Shown here piece by piece: positions 9,797-18,545 of a stretch of 64,000 nucleotides of DNA. The translations under genes were made by a program, and so were the position numbers. The stretch is from Acetobacteraceae bacterium (GTDB taxonomy: Bacteria > Pseudomonadota > Alphaproteobacteria > Acetobacterales > Acetobacteraceae), in the NCBI GenBank assembly GCA_021732665.1, contig JAKFUL010000018.1:19552-83551 (forward strand), written 5' to 3'. The notes under the pieces are model-generated. The model saw only the letters and a program-made list of their open reading frames with translations, was not told the origin of the DNA and made no database searches. Numbering within the stretch: the first letter of the stretch is position 1; each line of letters opens with the position of its first letter.

Positions 9797-10685
9797 ACCC
9801 AGCACGCCCGACGCGGCCCTGCTGGAACGGTTGCGCGCCCTGGTCGGCGCCGAGCACGATGCCATGCTGGCGCTCATCGACCGGCTGGCGGCCAGCGCCG
9901 ACGCCGCCGAGACGGGCCGGCTGAGGGCCGAAAACGCCGCGCTGCGGGCGCAGATCCAGGCGCTCGACCTGCACGCGAGCTACGAGGCCTGGTTCAACGC
10001 CACCTTCGCCACCAACCTGCGCACCCCCAACACCTGGCCCTTCACCACCTTCGAGATCGGCACGCCCTGGTGCGACAAGGTGGTCTACGGGATGCAGGAT
10101 GGCGAATTCCTCTTCGCCGAACACCTGATCGAACAGCTCGATGCGGCCGGCATCGCCGGTGACATCGTGGAGTTCGGCACCGCCGGCGGCACCTGGATCA
10201 AGACGCTGGCCAGCATCATCGAACGCCGCCAGAACGGCCGCCGGCTCTGGGGCTTCGACAGTTTTCAGGGCCTGCCGGAACCCGATCCGGTGCGCGATGG
10301 CGGCATCTGGCACGCCGGGCAATACGCCGCCTCGCTGGAGGAGGTGTCGCAGGCCGTGGGCGCCGGCCGAAGGCCCTTCCTCACCCTGGTGGCGGGCTGG
10401 TTCCAGGACAGCCTGGCCCGCGCGCCGGCGACAGCCATCGCAAGCATCGCCTATGCCCGCATCGATAGCGACCTCTACGCCTCGGCCGTCGATTGCCTGC
10501 GCTACCTGGCGCCGCGCCTGGTGGATGGCGCCATCCTGGTCTTCGATGACTGGCAGTTCAGCCTGAACCACGGCGAAACTCTGGCCTTCCGCGAATGGAT
10601 CGGGACGCAACCTGACCTGGAATTCGAGTTTCTGGGCATGAACATGTGGGCGCACCTGTATCTGCGGGTGCGAAGGCGGGGGTGA
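9780..10685 (+). CDS. TylF/MycF-family SAM-dependent methyltransferase
   Basis: The C-terminal two thirds match the TylF/MycF O-methyltransferase family: the SAM-binding segment VEFGTAGGTWIKTLA, the GFDSFQGLPEPDP motif and the metal-binding ARIDSDLYASAVDCL...VFDDW region. The N-terminal 60 residues are helical (GAEHDAMLALIDRL). I place the start at a GTG (9780) just inside the end of bamE; an upstream continuation has no homology. The methyl acceptor is unknown; sugars are typical for the family. Confidence 0.82.
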   Translation: MHRGAEPSTPDAALLERLRALVGAEHDAMLALIDRLAASADAAETGRLRAENAALRAQIQALDLHASYEAWFNATFATNLRTPNTWPFTTFEIGTPWCDKVVYGMQDGEFLFAEHLIEQLDAAGIAGDIVEFGTAGGTWIKTLASIIERRQNGRRLWGFDSFQGLPEPDPVRDGGIWHAGQYAASLEEVSQAVGAGRRPFLTLVAGWFQDSLARAPATAIASIAYARIDSDLYASAVDCLRYLAPRLVDGAILVFDDWQFSLNHGETLAFREWIGTQPDLEFEFLGMNMWAHLYLRVRRRG

Positions 10686-10700
10686 GCGTCGCCGCCCCCC

Positions 10701-11666
10701 TCAGAACTCGATCTCCTCCACCGCCACCGGCTGGCTCACATCGGTGTTGAGCGTGATGAAGTCCCGGCCATATTGCCGCGTCCCCAGCCCGAAGCCCCCG
10801 GGCTGCCCCGGATGCATCATCCGCCAGAAGGTGAACTCGGTCTGCCGCCGCGCCCGCAGCTGCGCCGGCAATTCATCGCGGATGAAGGTCAGGTAGCGCT
10901 TCTCCATCGATGGCCGGCAGAAATAGCCCTTGTTGTAGCCGGTGATGATGAGCCGGAACGCGTCCGGCCGCTGCGCCATGAAGGCGCCGGCGGCCATGGT
11001 GATGGCGCAGTATTGCGGCGAGAAGAAATCATCCAGCACGCAGATCCCCTCCTCGCACAGCATGTCATCCACGATGGCCATGTCGTTGAGGATGGCGGGG
11101 TAGGAATGGTCGCCATCGATATGGGCGAAGCGGATGGAGCCGCGCTCCGCCTCGCCCGCGCGGATGTCGAAGGAGGAGGCGCGCACCGCCTCCAGCCGCC
11201 CGCGCGTCAGCGGCCGCAGCAGCTTCACCGCGGCGTTGAGCGTGGGCTCGCTGAAATCGATGATCCGCAGCTGCTCGGTGGAGCGCACATGCAGCGCGGG
11301 CAGGATGGCCGAGCGGCCATAGGCCACGCCGATCTCCAGCGCATTGCCCGCGACCCCCCAGTTGAACTGGGCCGAGAGCAGGCAGTCGAAGAGTGCGGCC
11401 GACATGTCGGTGAACCAGCCCTCCACCCCATCGGCCAGCCGCTCGAAATCCTCGAAGCGGCCGGTCGCGGGCAGCGGGGCGTCGTCGGGCATATGCACCG
11501 GGCTGATCTTGTGCAGCCGGTTCATGAACTCGCGCGAGACGATGATGGCCTTGGACAATTCGGCCTTGTCCGCGGCATTCTCCAGGTGGAATTTGATCGT
11601 CGCCTCGTCCGGCACGGTGCCGAGCAGCAGGTCGAAGGCGTTGACGACATCGTCGCGGGTCAGCAT
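10701..11666 (-). CDS. Class I SAM-dependent methyltransferase (Methyltransf_24-like)
   Basis: This 321-residue protein has a SAM-binding motif ALEIGVAYGRSAI and an acidic loop FAHIDGDHSYPAILND characteristic of the Methyltransf_24 group that includes cephalosporin hydroxylase-like and surface-glycan enzymes. The start at 11666 has GGAGAG at correct spacing. It converges on the TylF-like gene (15 bases between stops), so two methyltransferases of different subfamilies face each other. The substrate is unknown. Confidence 0.8.
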   Translation of the reverse strand: MLTRDDVVNAFDLLLGTVPDEATIKFHLENAADKAELSKAIIVSREFMNRLHKISPVHMPDDAPLPATGRFEDFERLADGVEGWFTDMSAALFDCLLSAQFNWGVAGNALEIGVAYGRSAILPALHVRSTEQLRIIDFSEPTLNAAVKLLRPLTRGRLEAVRASSFDIRAGEAERGSIRFAHIDGDHSYPAILNDMAIVDDMLCEEGICVLDDFFSPQYCAITMAAGAFMAQRPDAFRLIITGYNKGYFCRPSMEKRYLTFIRDELPAQLRARRQTEFTFWRMMHPGQPGGFGLGTRQYGRDFITLNTDVSQPVAVEEIEF

Positions 11667-11794
11667 GGCTGTCTCTCCTCGCAATGGGTCCAGGCCTGGG
11701 GCCGAGGGTGGACGACCGACAGCGGCGCATCGCGGCCAAATTGCATCGCCGCCTTGCCCGGTGCAAGACCGCGCCGCATCTCAGGAGTGGGCCG

Positions 11795-12691
11795 ATGAAC
11801 GCCTTGATCTTCGACCGGGACCTGCTTCGCCGCAGGCGGGACAGGGCGGCGTCGCGCGTCGCTGCCCTGGCCGAGGTGCTGGCCCCGGCGGCCGAGGCGC
11901 TGCTCGACCGGCTCGACGACACCACGCGGCGCTTCTCCTCGGCACTGGAGATCGGCGGCCGCGGCGTGGTGGCGCCCATGCTTCTCGCGCGGGGCGTGGC
12001 GCGGGTCGTCAGCCTCGATCTTTCCGCCGCCATGGCCGGGCGCGCGGGCGGGCTGGCGGTGGCCGGCGACGAGGAGATGCTGCCCCTCGCGCCGGAGAGC
12101 TTCGATCTCGTCGTGGCCAGCCTGTCCCTGCACATGGTCAATGACCTGCCCGGCGCGCTCATTCAGATCCGCCGGGCGCTGCGCCCCGATGGGCTGTTCC
12201 TGGCCAGCCTGCCCGGGCTGGGCGCGTTGCAAAATCTTCGCGAGGCGCTGGTGGCGGCCGAATCCACCTTGCGGGGCGGCGCTTCGCCCCGCGTCTCGCC
12301 CTTCCCCGAACTGCGCGACATGGCCGCCCTGCTGCAACGCGCCGGTTTTGCGCTCCCGGTGGCCGATGCCCAGGAACTGCCGCTGGCCTATCGCTCCGCC
12401 ATGGGCCTGATCGCCGACCTGCGCGCGGCAGGCGAGCAGAACACCGTCCTGGCCCGCGACGGCCGCACCCCGCCCCGCGCGCTGTTTCCCCTGGCCTTCG
12501 CGGCGCTGGAGGAACGCCTTCCCATCCCCGCGACCCTGCCCATGCTCATGCTCACCGGCTGGGCGCCGCATGACAGCCAGAGCCGCCCGGCCAGGCCCGG
12601 CAGCGCCAATGCCCGCCTGGCCGATGCGCTGGGCAGCCAGGAGCACAGTGCCGGCGAGGCTGTACCGCTTCCCGTCCCCCGCAAGCGGTAG
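11795..12691 (+). CDS. NDUFAF5/BioC-like SAM-dependent methyltransferase
   Basis: The 298-residue protein begins MNALIFDRDLLRRRRDRAA, the N-terminus typical of alphaproteobacterial relatives of mitochondrial NDUFAF5, an assembly factor that hydroxylates an arginine of complex I. The Rossmann core follows (ALEIGGRG, then EEMLPLAPESFDLVVASLSLH). The start is fixed by CAGGAGTGGG 7 bases upstream. Function by analogy only; BioC-type methyl transfer is the alternative. Confidence 0.8.
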   Translation: MNALIFDRDLLRRRRDRAASRVAALAEVLAPAAEALLDRLDDTTRRFSSALEIGGRGVVAPMLLARGVARVVSLDLSAAMAGRAGGLAVAGDEEMLPLAPESFDLVVASLSLHMVNDLPGALIQIRRALRPDGLFLASLPGLGALQNLREALVAAESTLRGGASPRVSPFPELRDMAALLQRAGFALPVADAQELPLAYRSAMGLIADLRAAGEQNTVLARDGRTPPRALFPLAFAALEERLPIPATLPMLMLTGWAPHDSQSRPARPGSANARLADALGSQEHSAGEAVPLPVPRKR

Positions 12692-12802
12692 CCCGCCCGC
12701 GGCCTGGCATTGGCGGGATTTCGTCAGGGTCGCGGGTGCCAGGCTACCCCGTGGCGCCCATCGCGGCTTGCACAGCGCGCCCGCCGAACGCATGTTGGGG
12801 TT

Positions 12803-13621
12803 ATGGAGCAGTCAGCCGGCGAGAGCCGCCGCATCCCCCTTCACCGCCCCGAGGATTTCGAGGGCATGCGCCGCGCCGGCCATCTGGCCGCCGCCTGCCT
12901 CGACATGATCGGCCCGCATGTCCGCCCCGGTGTCACCACCGCCGCACTCGACAAGCTGTGCCATGACTACATGCTGGACCACGGCGCCATCCCGGCCACG
13001 CTGGGCTATCGCGGCTATACCAAATCCTCCTGCACCTCGATCAACCATGTCGTCTGCCATGGCATCCCTGGCGACCGGGCGCTGATCGATGGCGACATCA
13101 TCAATATCGATGTCACCGTCATTCTCGCCGGCTGGCATGGCGACACCAGCCGGATGTATGTGGCCGGACAGGCCGGCACCCGCGCCAAGCTGCTGATCGA
13201 CGTGACGCATGAGGCGATGATGCGCGGCATCGCCGCGGTGAAGCCCGGCGCCACCCTGGGCGATGTCGGCCACGCCATCCAGACCTATGCCGAAAAGCAT
13301 CGCTTCTCGATCGTGCGCGACTTCTGCGGCCACGGCATCGGCCGCAGCTTTCACGCGCCCCCCAATGTCCTTCACTTCGGCCGCCCGGGCGAGGGCGCCG
13401 TGCTCAAGCCCGGCATGTTCTTCACCATCGAACCCATGGTCAACGCCGGCCGGCCGGAGGTGAAAATCCTCGATGATGGCTGGACGGCGGTGACGCGCGA
13501 CCGCTCGCTCTCCGCCCAGTTCGAGCACATGGTGGGCGTGACCGAGACGGGCTGCGAGGTCTTCACCTTCTCGCCCGCCGGCCATCACAAGCCGCCCTAC
13601 GGGTTCCGCCCCGCGCAGTAA
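12803..13621 (+). CDS. map: Type I methionine aminopeptidase
   Basis: Map removes the initiator methionine from nascent proteins. All five metal ligands can be seen: Asp in NIDVTVIL, Asp in WHGDTSRMY, His in GHGIGRSFHAPPNVLHF, Glu in FTIEPMVNAG and Glu in QFEHMVGVT. The 272-residue length is normal when started at 12803; a longer upstream frame has no homology. Confidence 0.96.
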   Translation: MEQSAGESRRIPLHRPEDFEGMRRAGHLAAACLDMIGPHVRPGVTTAALDKLCHDYMLDHGAIPATLGYRGYTKSSCTSINHVVCHGIPGDRALIDGDIINIDVTVILAGWHGDTSRMYVAGQAGTRAKLLIDVTHEAMMRGIAAVKPGATLGDVGHAIQTYAEKHRFSIVRDFCGHGIGRSFHAPPNVLHFGRPGEGAVLKPGMFFTIEPMVNAGRPEVKILDDGWTAVTRDRSLSAQFEHMVGVTETGCEVFTFSPAGHHKPPYGFRPAQ

Positions 13622-13653
13622 GGTTCTAGCCTTTCCCCAGCGGGGGTGGCTGG

Positions 13654-14853
13654 ATGCGGCTTGGCCGGGAGTTGAGACTGTTGCTGGTGGCGCTGGCCGC
13701 CATGTTCGGACAGCAAACCTTCGCCGCCCTCGGCCGCGGCCTGGTCACCGTGATCGCGCCGGCCATCATCGCCGACCTCGCCTTCGATCCGGCCTGGGTG
13801 GGGGTCTATGTCTCCATCGCGGCCCTCGCTTCGCTGGTGTTCCAGCTCGGCTGCGGCAGCTTCATCATCAGCCAGGGCGCGCTTCGCATGAGCCAGGTGG
13901 CGCTGGTGTTCCTGGCGGTGGGGTTGTTCGCCGCCTCCTCGGGCTGGCTGCTGATGTTCGCGCTCTCGGCGCTGATCGGCGGCGGCGGTGCCGCCATGTC
14001 CACCCCCGCCAGCTCGCATCTGCTCGGCCGCTACACGCCGATGCGCTACACGCCGCTGGTCTTCTCCATCAAGCAGACGGCGGTGCCGGCCGGGCTGCTG
14101 CTGGCCGGGCTGCTGGGGCCGGCCATCACCGCGGCCTGGGGCTGGCGCGCGGCGCTGGATGTGGCGGCGCTGGGCTGCCTGGCCTATGCCCTGCTGCTGC
14201 AACCCCTGGCGCGCGAATTCGACAGTGACCGCGACCCCGCGCGCCGCTTCCGCATGTCGGATTTCGCCACCACCATGGCCTCGGTCGTGGCGACGACCGA
14301 ACTGCGCAACCTCTCGCTCGCCTGCTTCGCCTTCAACGGGTTGCAGACGGTCTTCACCTCCTACTTCATCATCTACCTGACCGATCTGGACTATGGGCTG
14401 GCCCTGGCGGGGGCTGTGTTCTCGGCTGCCATGGTGGTGGCGGTGCCGGGGCGCATCCTGTGGGGCTGGCTGGGCAGCACGGTGGTGGCGCCCAGGGTGA
14501 TGATGGGCGGCCTGGCACTGGGCATGGCCGGCAGCACGCTGGCCTGCGGCTTCTTTTCCGCCGGCTGGCCGGTGGCCCTTGTCGGCCTGGTGGCCAGCGG
14601 GCTGAGTGCCAGTGCGATGTCCTGGCACGGGGTGGTGCTGGCCGAGGCGGCGCGGCTGGCCGGCCCGGGCATGCGCGGCGCCTCGACCGGCGGCGTGCTC
14701 TCCTTCGGTCAGGTCGGCGCACTGCTGCTGCCGCTGGTCTATGCCGTGGTGCTGGCGCTGGGGGGCGGGCATGGGCTGGGTTTCGCCATTTGCGGGCTGC
14801 CGGCGCTGGTGGTGGGGGTGATGCTGCTGCGCCGGCCGGCGGGGCAGGGTTAG
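13654..14853 (+). CDS. MFS transporter
   Basis: This 399-residue protein has the hydrophobic pattern of a 12-helix major facilitator. The loop between helices 2 and 3 and the helix around GGGGAAMSTPASSHLLGRYTP are typical. It follows map by 32 bases and may be cotranscribed. No substrate can be assigned; the family exports or imports small metabolites. Confidence 0.88.
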   Translation: MRLGRELRLLLVALAAMFGQQTFAALGRGLVTVIAPAIIADLAFDPAWVGVYVSIAALASLVFQLGCGSFIISQGALRMSQVALVFLAVGLFAASSGWLLMFALSALIGGGGAAMSTPASSHLLGRYTPMRYTPLVFSIKQTAVPAGLLLAGLLGPAITAAWGWRAALDVAALGCLAYALLLQPLAREFDSDRDPARRFRMSDFATTMASVVATTELRNLSLACFAFNGLQTVFTSYFIIYLTDLDYGLALAGAVFSAAMVVAVPGRILWGWLGSTVVAPRVMMGGLALGMAGSTLACGFFSAGWPVALVGLVASGLSASAMSWHGVVLAEAARLAGPGMRGASTGGVLSFGQVGALLLPLVYAVVLALGGGHGLGFAICGLPALVVGVMLLRRPAGQG

Positions 14854-14908
14854 CACTCGGTTCAGCATTTCGCGGCAGGATCGACTAGGTCGCATTCAGG
14901 ACAAGTTG

Positions 14909-17677
14909 ATGCCCAGAGTTTTCTTCCCGCGCTCGTCCGTGGCGATGGGCCGGTCAAACGCTGGCAGCAGGCGGCCGCGACTGATCGGCCGCGGCGCCAT
15001 CGCCATCATCCTGGGCCTGCTGGTCCTGGGCGTGGCCGGCATCCTGGCCCTGCGCCAGGCCGCGGTGGCCGAGACGCAGGCCGATCTGCGCCGCCTCGCC
15101 GTCATCTTCGCCGAACAGACGGCACGCGCCGTGCAGGCCGCCGACATGGGCCTGCAATCGATTCTCGAGGAAATCCGCCTGGAAGGCGGCAGCACCGATG
15201 AGCGCCTGGCCGCGCTGGTCCAGGGTATTGCCTACCACGAACGGCTGATCCGCCACACGGAACACCTGCCCCAGGTCGAAGCCTATTCCGTCATCGGCGG
15301 CGACGGGTGGGCCCTGAACACCTCGCGCATCTGGCCCGTGCCGGCCATCCGGCTGGAGGACCGGTCCTATTTCCGCCATTTCGCGACCGGCGACGCCACC
15401 GGCAGCTTCGTCTCCGAGCCGGTGCACAACCGCGTCAATGGCGATCGCACGGTCTATCTCTCGCGGCGCATCAGCGGCCCCGATGGCGAGTTCATGGGCA
15501 TCGTCACCTGCGCCATCCGGCTGCGCTACTTCGATGAGGTGTTCGAGGCGGCACGCCTGGCCGATGGCACCAGCGTCACCCTGGTGCGGGCCGACGGCAC
15601 CGTCCTGTCGCGCGCGCCGGGTGAGCCCGGCGCGCCGGGTCTGCGCTTCCAGACGCCGGGCTGGCATGCGGCGGCCGAGGCCGGCGGCGGTGCGATTCGC
15701 ATCGCGACCACGCCGCTCGACGCGCGCGGCCCGCGCCACATCCATATCCACAAGGTGGCGGATTTCCCGTTGCTCGTCAGCATCGCGCGGATGGAGACCG
15801 CGGCGCTGGCGCGCTGGCGTGGCCAGGCCCTGGGCATCGGCATGCTGGTGGCGCTGGCCGTGGCGCTGATCGCGGCGCTCGCGGTCGTGCTGATCCGCCA
15901 CGAGCGCGCGATGCATGACGCGCATCTCATGGTGGTGGCCCATGCGGCGGAGATGCAGGCGGGCCGCGAAAAGCTGGCCGAGACGACGGCGGTGCTGCGC
16001 GTGACACTCGAAAACATCGCCCAGGGCATCATCATGGTCGATGGACAGGGGCGGGTGGCGATGGCCAACCGCCGCGCCGGCGAATTGCTGGGTCTGCCGC
16101 CCGGGCTGCTCGGCGGCCAGCCGCTTTTCGCCGATCTGGCCCGGCATCAGCGCGAATCCGGCGAGCATGACGGGCTGGACGAGACCGTGCGGGCGATGGT
16201 CGACCGCGACGAGGTGCCCGAACATCCGCTGGTCTATGAACGCCGGCGGCCCAATGGCACCACCATCGAGGTCAACAGCATCCCGCTGCCCGGCGGCGGC
16301 ATGGTGCGCACCTACACCGACATCACCGCCCGCGCCGAGGCCGAGGCGATGCTGGCCCAGGCCGCCTCGCATGATCATCTGACGGGGCTGGCCAATCGCA
16401 ACTGTTTCGGCCAGCGGTTGGACCGCGCCTTGCAGGCGGCGGCGCGCGGCGGCAGCCCCTTCGCGGTGCTTTGCCTCGACCTCGACGGCTTTAAATCGGT
16501 CAATGACAGCTTCGGCCACGAGGTGGGCGACGGGCTGCTGCAGCAGGTGTCCCGGCGGATGCGCGACACGCTGCGCGAGGGCGACATGCTGGCCCGCATG
16601 GGCGGCGATGAGTTCGCCGCCTTGCTGCCGGGAGTGGATGGCGCGATCGCGGCGCGCGTCGCCCAGCGCCTGCTGCAATCGGTGGGCCAACCCTTCGAGG
16701 TGGCCGGCCACGAGGTGCAAGTCGGGGTCTCCATCGGCATCGTCGTCTGGCCGCTGGATGGTGCCACGGCGGAGGAGCTGCTGCGCCATGCCGATGCTGC
16801 CCTCTACCAGGCCAAGGCGGCGGGCAAGAACCGCTGGCGCGCCCATGCGGCGGAGCTGGGGGACCGTGAGCATCTTCGCCACGCCCTGGAACAGGAGATG
16901 CGCGAGGCGCTGGCGCAGCGGCAATTCAGCCTGGCCTATCAGCCGATTTGCGAGGCCGAGAGCGGCAGCCCGGTGGCCTTCGAGGCGCTGCTGCGCTGGA
17001 CCCACCCGACGCGCGGCGCCCTCCCGCCCGGCGAATTCATCCCGCTGGCCGAGCAGACCGGGCTGATCCTGCCGCTGGGACGATGGGCGCTGGAGGCCGC
17101 CTGCGCCGAGGCCGCCGCCTGGGCGGTGCCGGCGCGCGTCGCGGTCAATGTCTCGCTGGCGCAAATCCGCGCGCCGGATTTCCTGGCCGTGGTGCAGGGC
17201 GCGCTGGCCCATGCCGGCCTGCCCGGCCACCGGCTCGATCTGGAGCTGACCGAGGGGCTGCTGCTGGAGGAGGGCGAGGCGCTGCTGGAGGTGATGCAGG
17301 CGCTGCGGGGCATGGGCGTGCGCCTGGTGCTGGATGATTTCGGCGCCACCGATTCCAATCTCAGCCACCTGCGCGGCCTGCCCTTCGACGCGGTGAAGAT
17401 CGACCGTAGCTTCATGCGCGCGCTGAACAGCGACCGTCAGGCGCGCGCCCTGGTCACCGCCATCATGGCCATGGCGCATGCCATCGACCTGCAAGTGGTG
17501 GGTAAGGGGGTGGAAACGGCCGAGCAGCTGGCCATGCTGCGCCACCTGCGCTGCGATCTGGTGCAAGGCTACCTGCTGGGCCGGCCGATGCCGGGCGAGA
17601 CGGCCCGTGAATGGCTGTGGAAGATGGCCGGCAGACGCTCCGAGATGGTCGTACCGGCCGACCAGGCGACGGGATGA
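14909..17677 (+). CDS. Membrane sensor GGDEF-EAL protein, with EAL general-base position substituted
   Basis: A 922-residue c-di-GMP enzyme. Order: transmembrane helix (about 27-48), periplasmic dCache/PDC-type sensor domain with paired motifs (RSYFRHFATGDATGSFVSEP), second helix (about 305-328), PAS domain (about 360-480), GGDEF (intact GGDEF at 565-569, preceded by an RxxD inhibitory site at 556-559) and EAL (Glu692-Ala-Leu). The usual VVAEGVET near the C-terminus reads VVGKGVET, with Lys866 replacing the Glu proposed as general base in EAL phosphodiesterases. Cyclase activity looks intact; phosphodiesterase activity is doubtful. ATG at 14909 follows an in-frame TTG. Confidence 0.93.
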   Translation: MPRVFFPRSSVAMGRSNAGSRRPRLIGRGAIAIILGLLVLGVAGILALRQAAVAETQADLRRLAVIFAEQTARAVQAADMGLQSILEEIRLEGGSTDERLAALVQGIAYHERLIRHTEHLPQVEAYSVIGGDGWALNTSRIWPVPAIRLEDRSYFRHFATGDATGSFVSEPVHNRVNGDRTVYLSRRISGPDGEFMGIVTCAIRLRYFDEVFEAARLADGTSVTLVRADGTVLSRAPGEPGAPGLRFQTPGWHAAAEAGGGAIRIATTPLDARGPRHIHIHKVADFPLLVSIARMETAALARWRGQALGIGMLVALAVALIAALAVVLIRHERAMHDAHLMVVAHAAEMQAGREKLAETTAVLRVTLENIAQGIIMVDGQGRVAMANRRAGELLGLPPGLLGGQPLFADLARHQRESGEHDGLDETVRAMVDRDEVPEHPLVYERRRPNGTTIEVNSIPLPGGGMVRTYTDITARAEAEAMLAQAASHDHLTGLANRNCFGQRLDRALQAAARGGSPFAVLCLDLDGFKSVNDSFGHEVGDGLLQQVSRRMRDTLREGDMLARMGGDEFAALLPGVDGAIAARVAQRLLQSVGQPFEVAGHEVQVGVSIGIVVWPLDGATAEELLRHADAALYQAKAAGKNRWRAHAAELGDREHLRHALEQEMREALAQRQFSLAYQPICEAESGSPVAFEALLRWTHPTRGALPPGEFIPLAEQTGLILPLGRWALEAACAEAAAWAVPARVAVNVSLAQIRAPDFLAVVQGALAHAGLPGHRLDLELTEGLLLEEGEALLEVMQALRGMGVRLVLDDFGATDSNLSHLRGLPFDAVKIDRSFMRALNSDRQARALVTAIMAMAHAIDLQVVGKGVETAEQLAMLRHLRCDLVQGYLLGRPMPGETAREWLWKMAGRRSEMVVPADQATG

Positions 17678-17735
17678 ACTGGATGTGACGCCGCCTCTCC
17701 TGTAATCCCGGGTGATGCGAACCACCCCGCCGCCG

Positions 17736-17768
17736 CCTCGCCACCACCTCGCCACCACCTCGCCACCC
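17736..17768. repeat. Three tandem copies of an 11-bp unit
   Basis: CCTCGCCACCA is repeated twice exactly and a third time with the last base changed, just before the SDR start at 17782. It leaves no clear promoter or ribosome site and is likely a slippage repeat. Confidence 0.8.
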
Positions 17769-17781
17769 TGGGGATGGCGCG

Positions 17782-18543
17782 ATGATGGCCGCTGAGGCGA
17801 GCCTCGCCGGCAAGGTCGCGCTCGTCACCGGCGCCACCTCCGGCATCGGCAGAGCCACCGCATGGGCGCTGGCGGGGGCAGGGTGCCGGCTTGCGCTCTC
17901 CGGCCGCGACGCCGCGCGTGGCGCCGAGGTGGTGGCGCAGATCCAGGCCCTGGGCGGGCAGGCGCAATTCCTCCAGGCCGAGCTGCGCGACCCCCTGGCC
18001 ATCGCGGCACTGCTGCAGGGCACGCTGGCGCATTTCGGCCGGCTCGACATCGCCTTCAACAATGCCGGGCACCAGGAACGCCGGGCCTTGCTGCACGAGC
18101 AGCCCGATGAGGTCTTCGAGACGGTGATGGAGACCAACCTGCGCGCAGTCTTTCAGCTCATGCGCGCCGAGGTGACGGCGATGCGCGCCCATGGCGGCGT
18201 GATCATCAACAACGCCTCGGTCAGCGGTGTGCGCAACGCCTATTCCGGCCTGTCGCTCTACGCCGCCTCCAAGGCCGCGGTGCTGGCGCTGACGCGGGCG
18301 GCGGCGGTGGAGTACGCACCGCTCGGCATCCGGGTGAACGCCGTCTCCCCCGGCCGGGTCGAGACGCCGATGATGTTGGCCTCAGGGGTCGCCGACATGG
18401 CGGCCGTCGCGGCCGGGCTGCCGGCGCGAAGGCTGGGAAGGCCGGAGGAGGTGGCGGCGGCGGTGCTGTTCCTCGCCTCGCCGGCGGCGAGTTTTGTTCA
18501 TGGCCAGAATCTCTGCGTCGATGGCGGCTTCACGGCGCAGTAG
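17782..18543 (+). CDS. Short-chain dehydrogenase/reductase (SDR)
   Basis: A 253-residue classical SDR: cofactor motif TGATSGIG, FNNAG, active site SLYAASK, and the C-terminal RVNAVSPGRVETPMM and FVHGQNLCVDGGFTAQ segments typical of FabG-like enzymes. It starts at the first of two adjacent ATGs. It converges on the ABC exporter gene with only two bases between the stops. Substrate unknown. Confidence 0.9.
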   Translation: MMAAEASLAGKVALVTGATSGIGRATAWALAGAGCRLALSGRDAARGAEVVAQIQALGGQAQFLQAELRDPLAIAALLQGTLAHFGRLDIAFNNAGHQERRALLHEQPDEVFETVMETNLRAVFQLMRAEVTAMRAHGGVIINNASVSGVRNAYSGLSLYAASKAAVLALTRAAAVEYAPLGIRVNAVSPGRVETPMMLASGVADMAAVAAGLPARRLGRPEEVAAAVLFLASPAASFVHGQNLCVDGGFTAQ

Positions 18544-18545
18544 GC

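Noticed and set aside
8615..9877. Long minus-strand reading frame of 420 codons covering the bamE region
   Set aside because: Only the last 179 codons match the chaperone family; the rest is antisense to bamE and arises from high GC content.
10660..10720. Bidirectional terminator between the convergent methyltransferase genes
   Set aside because: The G-run and C-run can pair only over five bases, and no T-run follows on either strand.
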